A DNA stretch of 44,926 bases from Shewanella waksmanii ATCC BAA-643 (GTDB taxonomy: Bacteria > Pseudomonadota > Gammaproteobacteria > Enterobacterales > Shewanellaceae): assembly GCF_000518805.1 (NCBI RefSeq), contig NZ_JAEH01000045.1:1-44926 (forward strand), in the 5' to 3' direction. Made by a program: the position numbers and the translations under genes. The notes below the pieces were generated by a model that had not been told where the DNA came from, made no database searches, and was given only the letters and a program-made list of their open reading frames with translations. Below, piece after piece: positions 35,389 through 42,874 of the stretch; within the stretch, counting starts at the first letter, position 1, and the number at the start of each line of letters is the position of its first letter.

Positions 35389-36174
35389 TTATGCTGCTTG
35401 GGCTGTGAGGAGTGTCGCACGGTCAGTGCGTTTATATTGCAGCCAAGCTTTGTGATAAAGCTTGTGTGAATCTTGTCTAAGTTGAATGATTTGTTGTTGC
35501 TCTAAATCGTTGATTGGTCGAGCTTGCTGTTTGGCAAGTAACTCAATCGCTTGAATTTGCTCATAGACCAAATGTTCGTCGCCGCTTTTGATATCTGCGA
35601 TGGCACCAAGATGCAACTGCACTTCTGCAATCATGTCGGTGTCTGGGAGTTTGACCAATAGGTTAATGTCTCGGTAGCCAGATTCTTTGGGGCTAGCAAA
35701 ACGATTTTTTACTTGCACTATCTTAGCTTGATGGCTTAAACCTTCATAGACAGAAACCAGATCGGCAATGTTATGACTTACCACGCTAGCACGAACGATA
35801 TCGGTCAGTTGGCTGGCGTCACCGTCAAATTTGTTAGCGATTTTTTGTTGCGCACGAGAGTAACTTTTAATGTCAGGGCTGATAATTTCACCGGGAATTG
35901 AGCCGGTGAGGTTATCCAGCATAGTCAACAGCTCTGACTGCGCCTCTGGAGCGTGTAGATAAAGCTCATCGATATCGTGGCTAAACTGACGTGTTAAGTA
36001 GGTTTGCGATGGGGTAGACAGTAATCCGTCGAGGTCTTTATTGAGGGATTGGCGAACCACGTAGTGGTCGTTAGCTTCTTTAACTTGTGCTTGAATGTCT
36101 ACCGGCGTGGCAAAGGCTGAGCGCGTCGATAGCAGGAGAAGAAAGATACTAAAGGTACGAAATAACTTGTTCAT
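35389..36174 (-). CDS. Exported RelA/SpoT-like nucleotidyltransferase-fold protein
   Basis: 261 residues from ATG 36174, preceded by AGGA; ATG 36186 adds four. A clear signal peptide (FRTFSIFLLLLSTRSAFA, cleavage about residue 26 in the 265-residue numbering) begins the protein. After a helical segment comes a RelA/SpoT synthetase-like domain: SYSRAQQKIANKF (107-120; R111, K115), DIVRASVV (D129, R132), KNRF (160-163), GYRD (170-173, the ring-stacking Tyr171), AEVQLHL (E188, Q190, H192) and HLVYEQ. This is the divergent version found in secreted toxins and phage-like proteins, not housekeeping RelA. Known relatives make (p)ppGpp or (p)ppApp or pyrophosphorylate other targets. ATP is scarce in the periplasm, so action outside the producer is plausible. 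The SUKH gene follows directly. Confidence 0.8.
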   Translation of the reverse strand: MNKLFRTFSIFLLLLSTRSAFATPVDIQAQVKEANDHYVVRQSLNKDLDGLLSTPSQTYLTRQFSHDIDELYLHAPEAQSELLTMLDNLTGSIPGEIISPDIKSYSRAQQKIANKFDGDASQLTDIVRASVVSHNIADLVSVYEGLSHQAKIVQVKNRFASPKESGYRDINLLVKLPDTDMIAEVQLHLGAIADIKSGDEHLVYEQIQAIELLAKQQARPINDLEQQQIIQLRQDSHKLYHKAWLQYKRTDRATLLTAQAA

Positions 36175-36274
36175 GAAGATCCTCATTACTCGTTAGGAAC
36201 CTCACTGTAACTGGCCATTACTTAATCTATGCTGAATGGCAGGTGAACTATAGTTAATCTTGATCACAATAAAC

Positions 36275-36302
36275 AAAAAGAGCGCCTAAGGCGCTCTTTT
36301 TA
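36275..36302 (-). terminator. Terminator of the M13 peptidase gene
   Basis: AAAAAGAGCGCC pairs with GGCGCTCTTTTT around TAA (36276-36302). It lies 23 bases past the stop codon and separates the peptidase from the RelA/SpoT-like gene, which therefore should have its own promoter. Confidence 0.9.
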
Positions 36303-36324
36303 AAGGTAATATATTATCGGCTAA

Positions 36325-38403
36325 TTACCAGATTTTGACGCGTTTTTCTGGCGCTATATACATAGCATCTCCTTCTTTTACATCATAAGTGCTGTAAAAT
36401 TCAGGCATATTCGATAGTGCACCAACAGCTCGGAAATGAGCAGGTGAATGCGGATCTGTGGCTACGCGGTTACGCATTGATTCTTCTTTAATTTTGGCAC
36501 GCCAAATTTGCGTGAAACCAATAAAGAAGCGCTCGTCACCGGTTAAACCATCAATAACTGGGGCAGGCTGTCCGTTCAGCGACATTTTATAGGCTTTATA
36601 TGCAATCGTTACACCGCTGAGGTCGCCGATGTTTTCACCTAAGGTGAGTTCGCCGTTGACATGCAAATCATCAAATACTGCATAGTTATTGTATTGCTCA
36701 ACCAATGCCTTACCACGCGCAGCGAACTCTTTTAGATCTTGCTCGGTCCACCAGTCACGCATGTTGCCTTCACCATCAAACTTGGCACCTTGATCGTCAA
36801 AGCCGTGACCCATTTCGTGGCCAATAACTGCACCAATGCCGCCATAATTAACCGCGTCATCTGCTTTCATGTTAAAGAAAGGAGGTTGTAAGATGGCTGC
36901 TGGGAATACAATCTCATTCATTGTTGGATTGTAATAGGCGTTAACCGTTTGCGGTGTCATGTGCCATTCCCACTTGCGGATCGGGCCACCTAATTTCTCT
37001 AGCTCTTTTTCATGGGACAGTTCACTGGCGCGGATGCTGTTACCCAACAGATCGTCAGCCTTAATGGTGAGTTTGTCATAGTTTTCCCATTTATCGGGGT
37101 AACCAATTTTCGGGTCAAACTTAGCCAATTTATCTTTGGCGGCGACTTTAGTATCGGCGCTCATCCACTCAAGGTTGTCGATGCTTTCACCGTAAGCTTT
37201 ACGTAGGTTTTCGACTAACACTTGCATACGCTCTTTCGCTTCTGGCGCAAAGTGACGTTTAACGTAAACTTTACCGACGACTTCACCCAGTACTGAACTA
37301 ACAGTGCTCACACCACGCTTCCAGCGCGGTTGCTGCTCTTCTTGGCCATTTAGTGTTTTCGAGAAGAATGCAAAATTCTCTTGATCCAGCGCTTCACTCA
37401 TATTACCGGCAAAGTGAGTCAGCAGTTGCCATTGCATATAGGTTTGCCATACAGCAAGGTCATTGGCTTTGAGTACTTCGTTGAAGCCTTCAATAAAGCT
37501 AGGTTGATTGATAATAATGTCTGACTGCTTGTCTGCACCTAAGGTACTTAGATAGCCTGCCCAGTTAAAATCAGGGGCGAGTTTAACTAAGTCACTGGTT
37601 TGGTATTTGTTGTAGGTTTTGCTGCTGTCGCGGGTTTCAACCACATCCCAATGACGCTCTGCAATGGCTGTCTCAAGGGCAAGGACCTGCTCGGCGCTGG
37701 CTTTGGGGTTAGCTAACCCAGCTAAGGTAAACATCTTTTCGATATGTTCTACGAAAGCTTGGCGAATATTAACAAAGCGCTCAGAGTCATTAAAATAGTA
37801 GTCTTTCTCTGGCAGGCTCAAGCCATATTGCCAAATGTGAGTGGCATAACGACTTGAGTCTTTTGCATCGACGTTAATATAAAATGCTAGCGGTGTACCA
37901 CCACCAATCACTTGACTATGAGCAAAGTAGCTAGCTAATTCATCTTTAGATTTTAGCGCTGCAACTTTGTCTAGCTCTGCTTGAATGGGTTTAACACCGA
38001 GTTTATTCAGGGTGTCGACATCCATGAATGAGCGATACAAATCAGCGACTTTTTGCTCATCGCTACCAGCTGTTAGGTTAGGGGTCGCCGCAACGTCTTC
38101 AATGATGGATTTTACGTCATCGCGTGCTTGCTCGCGTAAGTCATAAAATGACCCCGTGCTGGTTCGATCGCTCGGGATTTTAGCATTTTTAAGCCAGGTG
38201 CCATTAACGTACGAATAAAAGTCATCTTGTGGGCGCACTGACTTATCAAAATTTGCAAAATCAATACCTGATCCCAGTGCTTCTGTGACCGCTTGTGCGG
38301 TGGCTGTTGGCTCTGGTGCTGCCACTTCGGCTTCTTTATTGTTGCAGGCTGTTAATCCCGTCAGCAAGGACGCGCAAAGTCCGCCTATGATTACTTTTTT
38401 CAT
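36325..38403 (-). CDS. pepO: M13 family zinc metallopeptidase lipoprotein (PepO/neprilysin-like)
   Basis: 692 residues. The N-terminus is a lipoprotein signal (LLTGLTAC, lipid-carrying Cys20), placing the enzyme in the periplasm or outer membrane. The N-terminal M13 domain (FDKSVRPQDDFYSYVNGTWL) precedes the catalytic domain with HExxH at H529-E530-H533 (VIGHEMGHGFDDQG), upstream NAYYNP, and the third zinc ligand Glu near 589 in ENIGDLSG. The C-terminal HSPAHFRAVGALSN and the final KIW complete the family pattern. These endopeptidases cut small peptides. It is a single-gene unit. Confidence 0.95.
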   Translation of the reverse strand: MKKVIIGGLCASLLTGLTACNNKEAEVAAPEPTATAQAVTEALGSGIDFANFDKSVRPQDDFYSYVNGTWLKNAKIPSDRTSTGSFYDLREQARDDVKSIIEDVAATPNLTAGSDEQKVADLYRSFMDVDTLNKLGVKPIQAELDKVAALKSKDELASYFAHSQVIGGGTPLAFYINVDAKDSSRYATHIWQYGLSLPEKDYYFNDSERFVNIRQAFVEHIEKMFTLAGLANPKASAEQVLALETAIAERHWDVVETRDSSKTYNKYQTSDLVKLAPDFNWAGYLSTLGADKQSDIIINQPSFIEGFNEVLKANDLAVWQTYMQWQLLTHFAGNMSEALDQENFAFFSKTLNGQEEQQPRWKRGVSTVSSVLGEVVGKVYVKRHFAPEAKERMQVLVENLRKAYGESIDNLEWMSADTKVAAKDKLAKFDPKIGYPDKWENYDKLTIKADDLLGNSIRASELSHEKELEKLGGPIRKWEWHMTPQTVNAYYNPTMNEIVFPAAILQPPFFNMKADDAVNYGGIGAVIGHEMGHGFDDQGAKFDGEGNMRDWWTEQDLKEFAARGKALVEQYNNYAVFDDLHVNGELTLGENIGDLSGVTIAYKAYKMSLNGQPAPVIDGLTGDERFFIGFTQIWRAKIKEESMRNRVATDPHSPAHFRAVGALSNMPEFYSTYDVKEGDAMYIAPEKRVKIW

Positions 38404-38762
38404 GTTTATTCCCTATAAAGTTCTTGGTTTTGCAAATCAATAGCATGCTATTGAAAGTCACCGACATCAGAGGCCCAACAGCGCGCAGCGTCGTGGTACA
38501 CGGTGAAAGATTCGTTATTGTGATTCTCAAGGTGATACCTTGGTGGCGAATATGTTATAGCGGGTGCGATGTTATTAACAAGCACAAGGGGCAAGGAAAT
38601 CAGCATTTTGACTGCTTCAACTGTAACCAAAGGTTTCCTAGCACAGCGATTACTTCGGTGTGACATGAGCCTAAGCTGTGTTTAACGATGGCAAGGATTC
38701 GTTGCGCAATAGCAGGTGAAGACTCATAATAGCCGCTTTCCTGTCGAGTTTAGAGTCAAACT
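38404..38762. other. Intergenic region with a zinc-ribbon-like remnant
   Basis: 359 bp between divergent pepO and rsuA. No confident gene. The + strand frame 38424-38663 (79 codons) ends with Cys44-x3-Cys48 and Cys64-x2-Cys67 around KGQGNQHFDC, then NCNQRF, which resembles the zinc ribbon at the N-terminus of several IS transposases. Most of the rest of that frame is featureless, so a decayed transposon fragment is the best reading, held loosely. Confidence 0.3.
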
Positions 38763-39452
38763 GTGCGCCTAGATAAATTTTTGTGTGAATCGAGCTATTT
38801 TACCCGGGCTTTAGCCAAAAGAGCGATAAAGTCAGGCAAAGTGACCTGTGATGGCGTAGTAGTAAAAGATGCCGGCTTTAAAGTGCAAACCAAGCATCGC
38901 ATATGCTATGAGGGTGATGAGCTTAACCTGGTAGGTGAGCGCTTTTTAATGTTACACAAGCCTGATGGTACTGTCTGTGCCACGGTCGATGATGTACACC
39001 CCACAGTGATAGACCTGCTGGATATTGAAAAGCCAGAGGCTTTGCATATCGCAGGGCGGTTAGATATGGACACCACTGGCTTAGTATTAATTACTACTGA
39101 CGGGCAATGGTCACATCGAATTACGTCACCGAAAAAAGAGTGCGGTAAATGCTATTTAGTTACCGTTGCCGATCCGCTTGATGCGCAGCTAATCGAAACA
39201 TTCGCAGCAGGGGTTGCGTTACGCAATGAAGATGGCCTGACTAAACCCGCTCGTTTAGAAATTATCGATAGCCATACTGCGCGCTTAACGATCACCGAAG
39301 GTAAGTATCACCAAGTTAAACGAATGTTTGCTGCTGTAGGGAACAAAGTGGTTGGCTTACATCGAGAATCGGTTGGCAGCATAGTACTTGATGATGATTT
39401 AGAGCCAGGTGAGTGGCGTTACTTAACTGAAGATGAGATTAAATCGGTTTAA
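38763..39452 (+). CDS. rsuA: 16S rRNA pseudouridine(516) synthase
   Basis: 229 residues beginning with GTG at 38763 (MRLDKFLCESS). The N-terminal S4 RNA-binding domain covers ~1-60. The catalytic domain has AGRLDMDTTGL with nucleophile Asp101, followed by TTDGQWSHRITSP, and the C-terminal EGKYHQVKRMFAAVGNKV. These are all diagnostic of RsuA, which modifies U516 of 16S rRNA during ribosome assembly. No Shine-Dalgarno match stands out before the GTG; this start is chosen because the S4 domain begins with it. Single-gene unit with a terminator at its stop codon. Confidence 0.95.
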   Translation: MRLDKFLCESSYFTRALAKRAIKSGKVTCDGVVVKDAGFKVQTKHRICYEGDELNLVGERFLMLHKPDGTVCATVDDVHPTVIDLLDIEKPEALHIAGRLDMDTTGLVLITTDGQWSHRITSPKKECGKCYLVTVADPLDAQLIETFAAGVALRNEDGLTKPARLEIIDSHTARLTITEGKYHQVKRMFAAVGNKVVGLHRESVGSIVLDDDLEPGEWRYLTEDEIKSV

Positions 39453-39481
39453 AAAAAGGCCCTCAATTGAGGGCTTTTTTG
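39453..39481. terminator. Terminator after rsuA
   Basis: AAAGGCCCTC pairs with GAGGGCTTTT around AATT (39457-39478, one G bulge near the base), with T-run after it. It begins immediately after the rsuA stop and lies between convergent genes. Confidence 0.85.
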
Positions 39482-39516
39482 TGGTTGTTCATACAATGGT
39501 TGTCAGCAACAAAATG

Positions 39517-40458
39517 CTATTTTAGGTCAATATCACCACTAATGGTTGAGATGCGGATATCGGCTTGGCCATTACCGAGTTGAAATTGTATTGATTCACT
39601 TCGGGTGTACTTGGCTTTCATCGGCTTGTCATGACTGAGTTTGTTATTGATATCGCCACTTGGACCGCCATCAATCTGAAAACGCGCATTGGTATCACTT
39701 GGTAAGCTAAGGGTGATATCACCACTGACGCTGTCTAAGCTGGCTTTATCTTTCAGTTCAGTGGCTGTTACGTCAATGTCGCCACTGACAGTTTTAAGAT
39801 CCATTGATTCAACTGAAGCCAGTTTAAGCTTACCACTGCCCGAAACGAGATCTGCTTGTACCATGCTGGCACTGCTGCGGGTAGTTAAGTCACCACTGAC
39901 TAATGTGAAGCGGGCTTTGCCACTGCTATCGTTGTCCTTAATGTTGCCTGAAACTGTTTCTAGTTGCAGGTTGCCTGCTAATGATTGGCTGCTAATATCA
40001 CCAGAAACGGTTTGTAAAATCACATCTTGCTGCAACGCGTTAGCGACGATATCACCGCTTACTGTGTCGATGGCGATTTTGCCATTGAGCTGCTTAACAT
40101 CGTAGTCACTAGAGACGCCGTCGACATTGAGGGTAAGGTGGCTTGGCACCATAAAGGTGAGTTGTGAGCCTTTGTTATTGCTGCCTTGATAGCGACGGGG
40201 CATTTTATCTTCAAGACTGACAACATTACCATCTTGTTCGATGATAAAACCTTCACTAAGTTCATCAAGCGTCCCCTTGATACTGATTGATTGCTTATCC
40301 CATGAGGAAATGGAGACGGCGCCACGTTGTACGGTAATATTGAGCTTTAAGTCTGGTTTTACATCGATAGTTTTATCGATGCTCTCTACTGCGTAGCTTG
40401 GTGCCGTGAGCAGCACTAAAGGGAGCATTAAGCGGCCAATATATAGTCCTAGTTTCAT
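39517..40458 (-). CDS. Periplasmic beta-solenoid protein, DUF4097 family
   Basis: 313 residues. A signal peptide (LMLPLVLLTAPSYA) precedes a DUF4097/adhesin-like repeat region. Eight units carry a VSGD-type turn (TVSGDIVAN, TVSGDISSQ, TVSGNIKDN, LVSGDLTTR, LVSGSGKL, TVSGDIDVT, SVSGDITLS, TISGDIDLK) with a period of 18 residues for the first four spacings and then 19 and 20. This predicts a right-handed beta-helix. Function is unknown; in many bacteria such genes sit beside ECF sigma factors or PspC-type genes, as here. It starts one base after the upstream anti-sigma-like gene, so it is in the same operon. Confidence 0.88.
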   Translation of the reverse strand: MKLGLYIGRLMLPLVLLTAPSYAVESIDKTIDVKPDLKLNITVQRGAVSISSWDKQSISIKGTLDELSEGFIIEQDGNVVSLEDKMPRRYQGSNNKGSQLTFMVPSHLTLNVDGVSSDYDVKQLNGKIAIDTVSGDIVANALQQDVILQTVSGDISSQSLAGNLQLETVSGNIKDNDSSGKARFTLVSGDLTTRSSASMVQADLVSGSGKLKLASVESMDLKTVSGDIDVTATELKDKASLDSVSGDITLSLPSDTNARFQIDGGPSGDINNKLSHDKPMKAKYTRSESIQFQLGNGQADIRISTISGDIDLK

Positions 40459-40459
40459 A

Positions 40460-40957
40460 TTAAATCTCCATTTTTACGGTATTTTTGGGAAGTTGTTGCA
40501 TCTGTTTAAGTAGTTCTATTTCGCGTTTTTGAGTCCACAGCCACATCTGCCACAACTGCTTATCGGTCGGATTTAGGGTTAAATTGTTATACAGCTCTTT
40601 CGCCGCAGCTCGCAGTTGTTCAATGCCATCATTGAATATCGGTTGATAGTGATTGTCTCTTAGGTCAACAAGGTGATGACCCTCGGTTAATGAGGCCACC
40701 TGAGCCTGATGTTGCAGCTCGATGGCCTCTATAGTGGCGATAAGTTCTGCATTGGGCTCGGTGAGACCCAGTGGCCGCATTAAGTAACCAATAGCCAATC
40801 CAAGTACAAGTACTGCAGCGAGTGCAAATTGTGGCGATAATCTTTGCTGTTGTGGTGTTAAGCGGTGCTCTATATCACTCCACTGCGAATTTGCGGGCTC
40901 AATTTCTTTAGGTAGTGCATTAACCATTTGCTCAAGTTGCTTAGCTTTATCACTCAT
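40460..40957 (-). CDS. Membrane-anchored probable anti-sigma factor
   Basis: 165 residues. An N-terminal cytoplasmic part of about 42 residues is followed by one transmembrane segment (~43-60, FALAAVLVLGLAIGYLM) and a periplasmic helical domain to the end, closing near PKNTVKMEI. Its stop-side and start-side neighbours overlap or abut: it shares one base with the sigma factor gene upstream and lies one base from the DUF4097 gene. Placement and topology fit an anti-sigma factor, but it lacks the zinc-binding HxxxCxxC motif, so this is inference from context. Confidence 0.7.
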   Translation of the reverse strand: MSDKAKQLEQMVNALPKEIEPANSQWSDIEHRLTPQQQRLSPQFALAAVLVLGLAIGYLMRPLGLTEPNAELIATIEAIELQHQAQVASLTEGHHLVDLRDNHYQPIFNDGIEQLRAAAKELYNNLTLNPTDKQLWQMWLWTQKREIELLKQMQQLPKNTVKMEI

Positions 40958-41532
40958 TAGATTAACTCCTGCAGCAGGGCTTTTGCTCTGTGATACTGGG
41001 CTTTACTTGTACCTACAGCAATATTTAACAGCTTGGCTATTTCATCATGCTGATAGCCTTCAATACTAAACAGCACGAAAACAATGCGAGTACGTTCGGG
41101 TAATCGTAGTAGTAGCTTGTCTAAGTTTTCATGCTGTATTTCTTTGCTCAACGGCTCGAACTGTTCCTCTATCGGAATAAATCGCGCCCAGAAACTACGG
41201 TGTTTCTTTAAGGTACTGAGCGCCTGGTTGACCGTTAATCGATGCAGCCAAGTGCCAAACTGACTTTTACCATCAAATAGCGATAGTTTTTGCCAAGCTC
41301 TGACAAATGCATCTTGCAGCGCTTCTTCAGCCAGTTGTGAGTCACCACACAAGCGCAAACAAAGCGCGTACATATGGCGGTGGTGTAGCTCATAAAGCTG
41401 TTTAAAGGCGTGCTTATCGCCCTCTTTTGCACTGGCTACAATCTGTGACTCATTCGGTGTTGATAATGCCGTTATCGGCAAACTGGCTGTCAAAGTCATA
41501 TCCTTATGTTGTCGTTCATATTGATTAGACAT
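40957..41532 (-). CDS. ECF-type RNA polymerase sigma factor
   Basis: 191 residues. Region 2 spans about 30-100 (FKQLYELHHRHMYALCLRLC, AEEALQDAFVRAW, FGTWLHRLTVNQAL), and region 4 about 125-185 (LRLPERTRIVFVLFSIEG, HDEIAKLLNIAVGTSKAQYHRAKALL), with no region 3. The first 25 residues are extra and poorly conserved-looking; an internal ATG 33 bases in (41499) could be used. No ribosome binding site is obvious at either start. It is the first gene of the sigma / anti-sigma-like / DUF4097 operon and should direct a cell-envelope response. Confidence 0.93.
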   Translation of the reverse strand: MSNQYERQHKDMTLTASLPITALSTPNESQIVASAKEGDKHAFKQLYELHHRHMYALCLRLCGDSQLAEEALQDAFVRAWQKLSLFDGKSQFGTWLHRLTVNQALSTLKKHRSFWARFIPIEEQFEPLSKEIQHENLDKLLLRLPERTRIVFVLFSIEGYQHDEIAKLLNIAVGTSKAQYHRAKALLQELI

Positions 41533-41648
41533 ACCGAAGATAGGAAAAGGTTTACAACAATGTAAATTAAATTATGGGTTAGGCAAAGAGCAGGGAAGTT
41601 GGGCTGTTGCCAGATGCGGTGAGTGACACAGCAACTGGCAACGATAAG

Positions 41649-42596
41649 TTAATTGATTTGTGCGTAGATGAGTTGAGCGCCAACCAGATCAGCAAGCGCA
41701 GTACCAACGGTTTTAAACAGCGTTATTTCAGTGTCGTTTGAACGGCCCGTGACGCTATTTGAGCATAGTTGCGCGAGTTCACCTTTGACATCCTCTAGTT
41801 GGAATGTTCCCTCCTCTACAGGGATAAGAAGCTCACCTGCTTCAGCGAATACATTGATTTTTGAATCCACGTAGACGTTGGCTTGATTGATCAAATGGCT
41901 ATCACACTCGCGTCTGTCATGGTTATGGTTGCCGACAAAGTCGGTATGGGTGCCAGATTGAACCCAGTCGCCAGGAAATAAGGGGGTGGCTGATCCTGTC
42001 GCACAACTGATTATATCTGCTTGTTTGACGCTGGTTTCTAGGTCTCGACATACTTCTATTTGGATGTCTGGTCGTTGCTGCTGTATTTTCTGAACGGTGA
42101 TTTGCGCTTTTTGGGAATCTCTTCCCCATACACTAATCTTGTTAATTGGGCGGACAGTCGCATGGGCTAATGCCATAAAAGAGGCGAGTTTTCCGGTGCC
42201 GCACAAAAGTAAATTATTTGCATTTTTACGGGCTAGATAATCACTCCCAAGTGCTGAAATCGCTGCGGTGCGCCAGTAGGTGACACTGGTACCGTCAACG
42301 AGTGCTTGAGGTACACCTGTTTGGCGGTCAAAAATCATAATTTTTGAATATAGGCTCGCTAATTCCGCAGACTTTTTCGGGTTATCAGGAAAATATGTGA
42401 ACGCTTTTACTGCAATGGTTTTTTCGTTCCATGAAGGCAGTACAGCAAATGCATCATGGTTGCCCGGGTCTTCATCGAGGGTAAACACTTGTCGTTGCGG
42501 CATACCAGCAGGTTTAGAAAATGTTTCTCTGAGTGCTTCAATTAATGCTTTAAAGTCCATGGAATCGTGAACTTGAGCAGATTCAATTATCTTCAT
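41649..42596 (-). CDS. Ornithine cyclodeaminase / mu-crystallin family enzyme
   Basis: 315 residues from ATG 42596, which has AAAGGAGC ideally spaced upstream; a longer frame to 42656 does not. The family pattern is present: GVPQALVDGTSVTYWRTAAISALGSDYLARK (substrate and NAD-linked region), NLLLCGTGKLASFMALAHA (Rossmann turn; the usual GxGxxA reads GTGKLA), VWGRDSQKAQ, ADIISCATGSATPLF, and SGTHTDFVGNHNHDRRECD. Members are ornithine cyclodeaminases or imine reductases (pyrroline/piperideine-2-carboxylate). Which reaction applies cannot be decided by eye. It is single, 117 bp downstream of the sigma-operon start and divergent from the HBM chemoreceptor. Confidence 0.88.
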   Translation of the reverse strand: MKIIESAQVHDSMDFKALIEALRETFSKPAGMPQRQVFTLDEDPGNHDAFAVLPSWNEKTIAVKAFTYFPDNPKKSAELASLYSKIMIFDRQTGVPQALVDGTSVTYWRTAAISALGSDYLARKNANNLLLCGTGKLASFMALAHATVRPINKISVWGRDSQKAQITVQKIQQQRPDIQIEVCRDLETSVKQADIISCATGSATPLFPGDWVQSGTHTDFVGNHNHDRRECDSHLINQANVYVDSKINVFAEAGELLIPVEEGTFQLEDVKGELAQLCSNSVTGRSNDTEITLFKTVGTALADLVGAQLIYAQIN

Positions 42597-42732
42597 AGTT
42601 GCTCCTTTTGGTATATTGTATTCACTTGTTGGGGTGGGAGTAAATAGCCACAACATTTTTGTTCCAAAAATACAATTGGTTTCGTTTTAACCACAAGAGA
42701 GTGTAATTATCAAAATAATAAGCATAAACAGC

Positions 42733-42759
42733 TAAATATCCTTCCCATAGGGTCGATAT
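42733..42759 (+). promoter_or_regulatory. Sigma-28 (FliA) promoter candidate for the HBM chemoreceptor
   Basis: TAAA at 42733-42736, then exactly 15 bases, then GTCGATAT at 42752-42759. The FliA consensus is TAAA-N15-GCCGATAA; six of eight downstream bases match. It lies 116 bases upstream of the chosen start codon, as expected for a chemotaxis gene. Confidence 0.6.
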
Positions 42760-42874
42760 AGGTCTATATATCTATAAGCGAATGTGACGGTTTTGTGACG
42801 TGTCATGATTTTTTTCGCTTTCTATCGGTTTACTACTATTTTTAAAAGAAGTTTTGGCTTTTAAGGATTTACCT

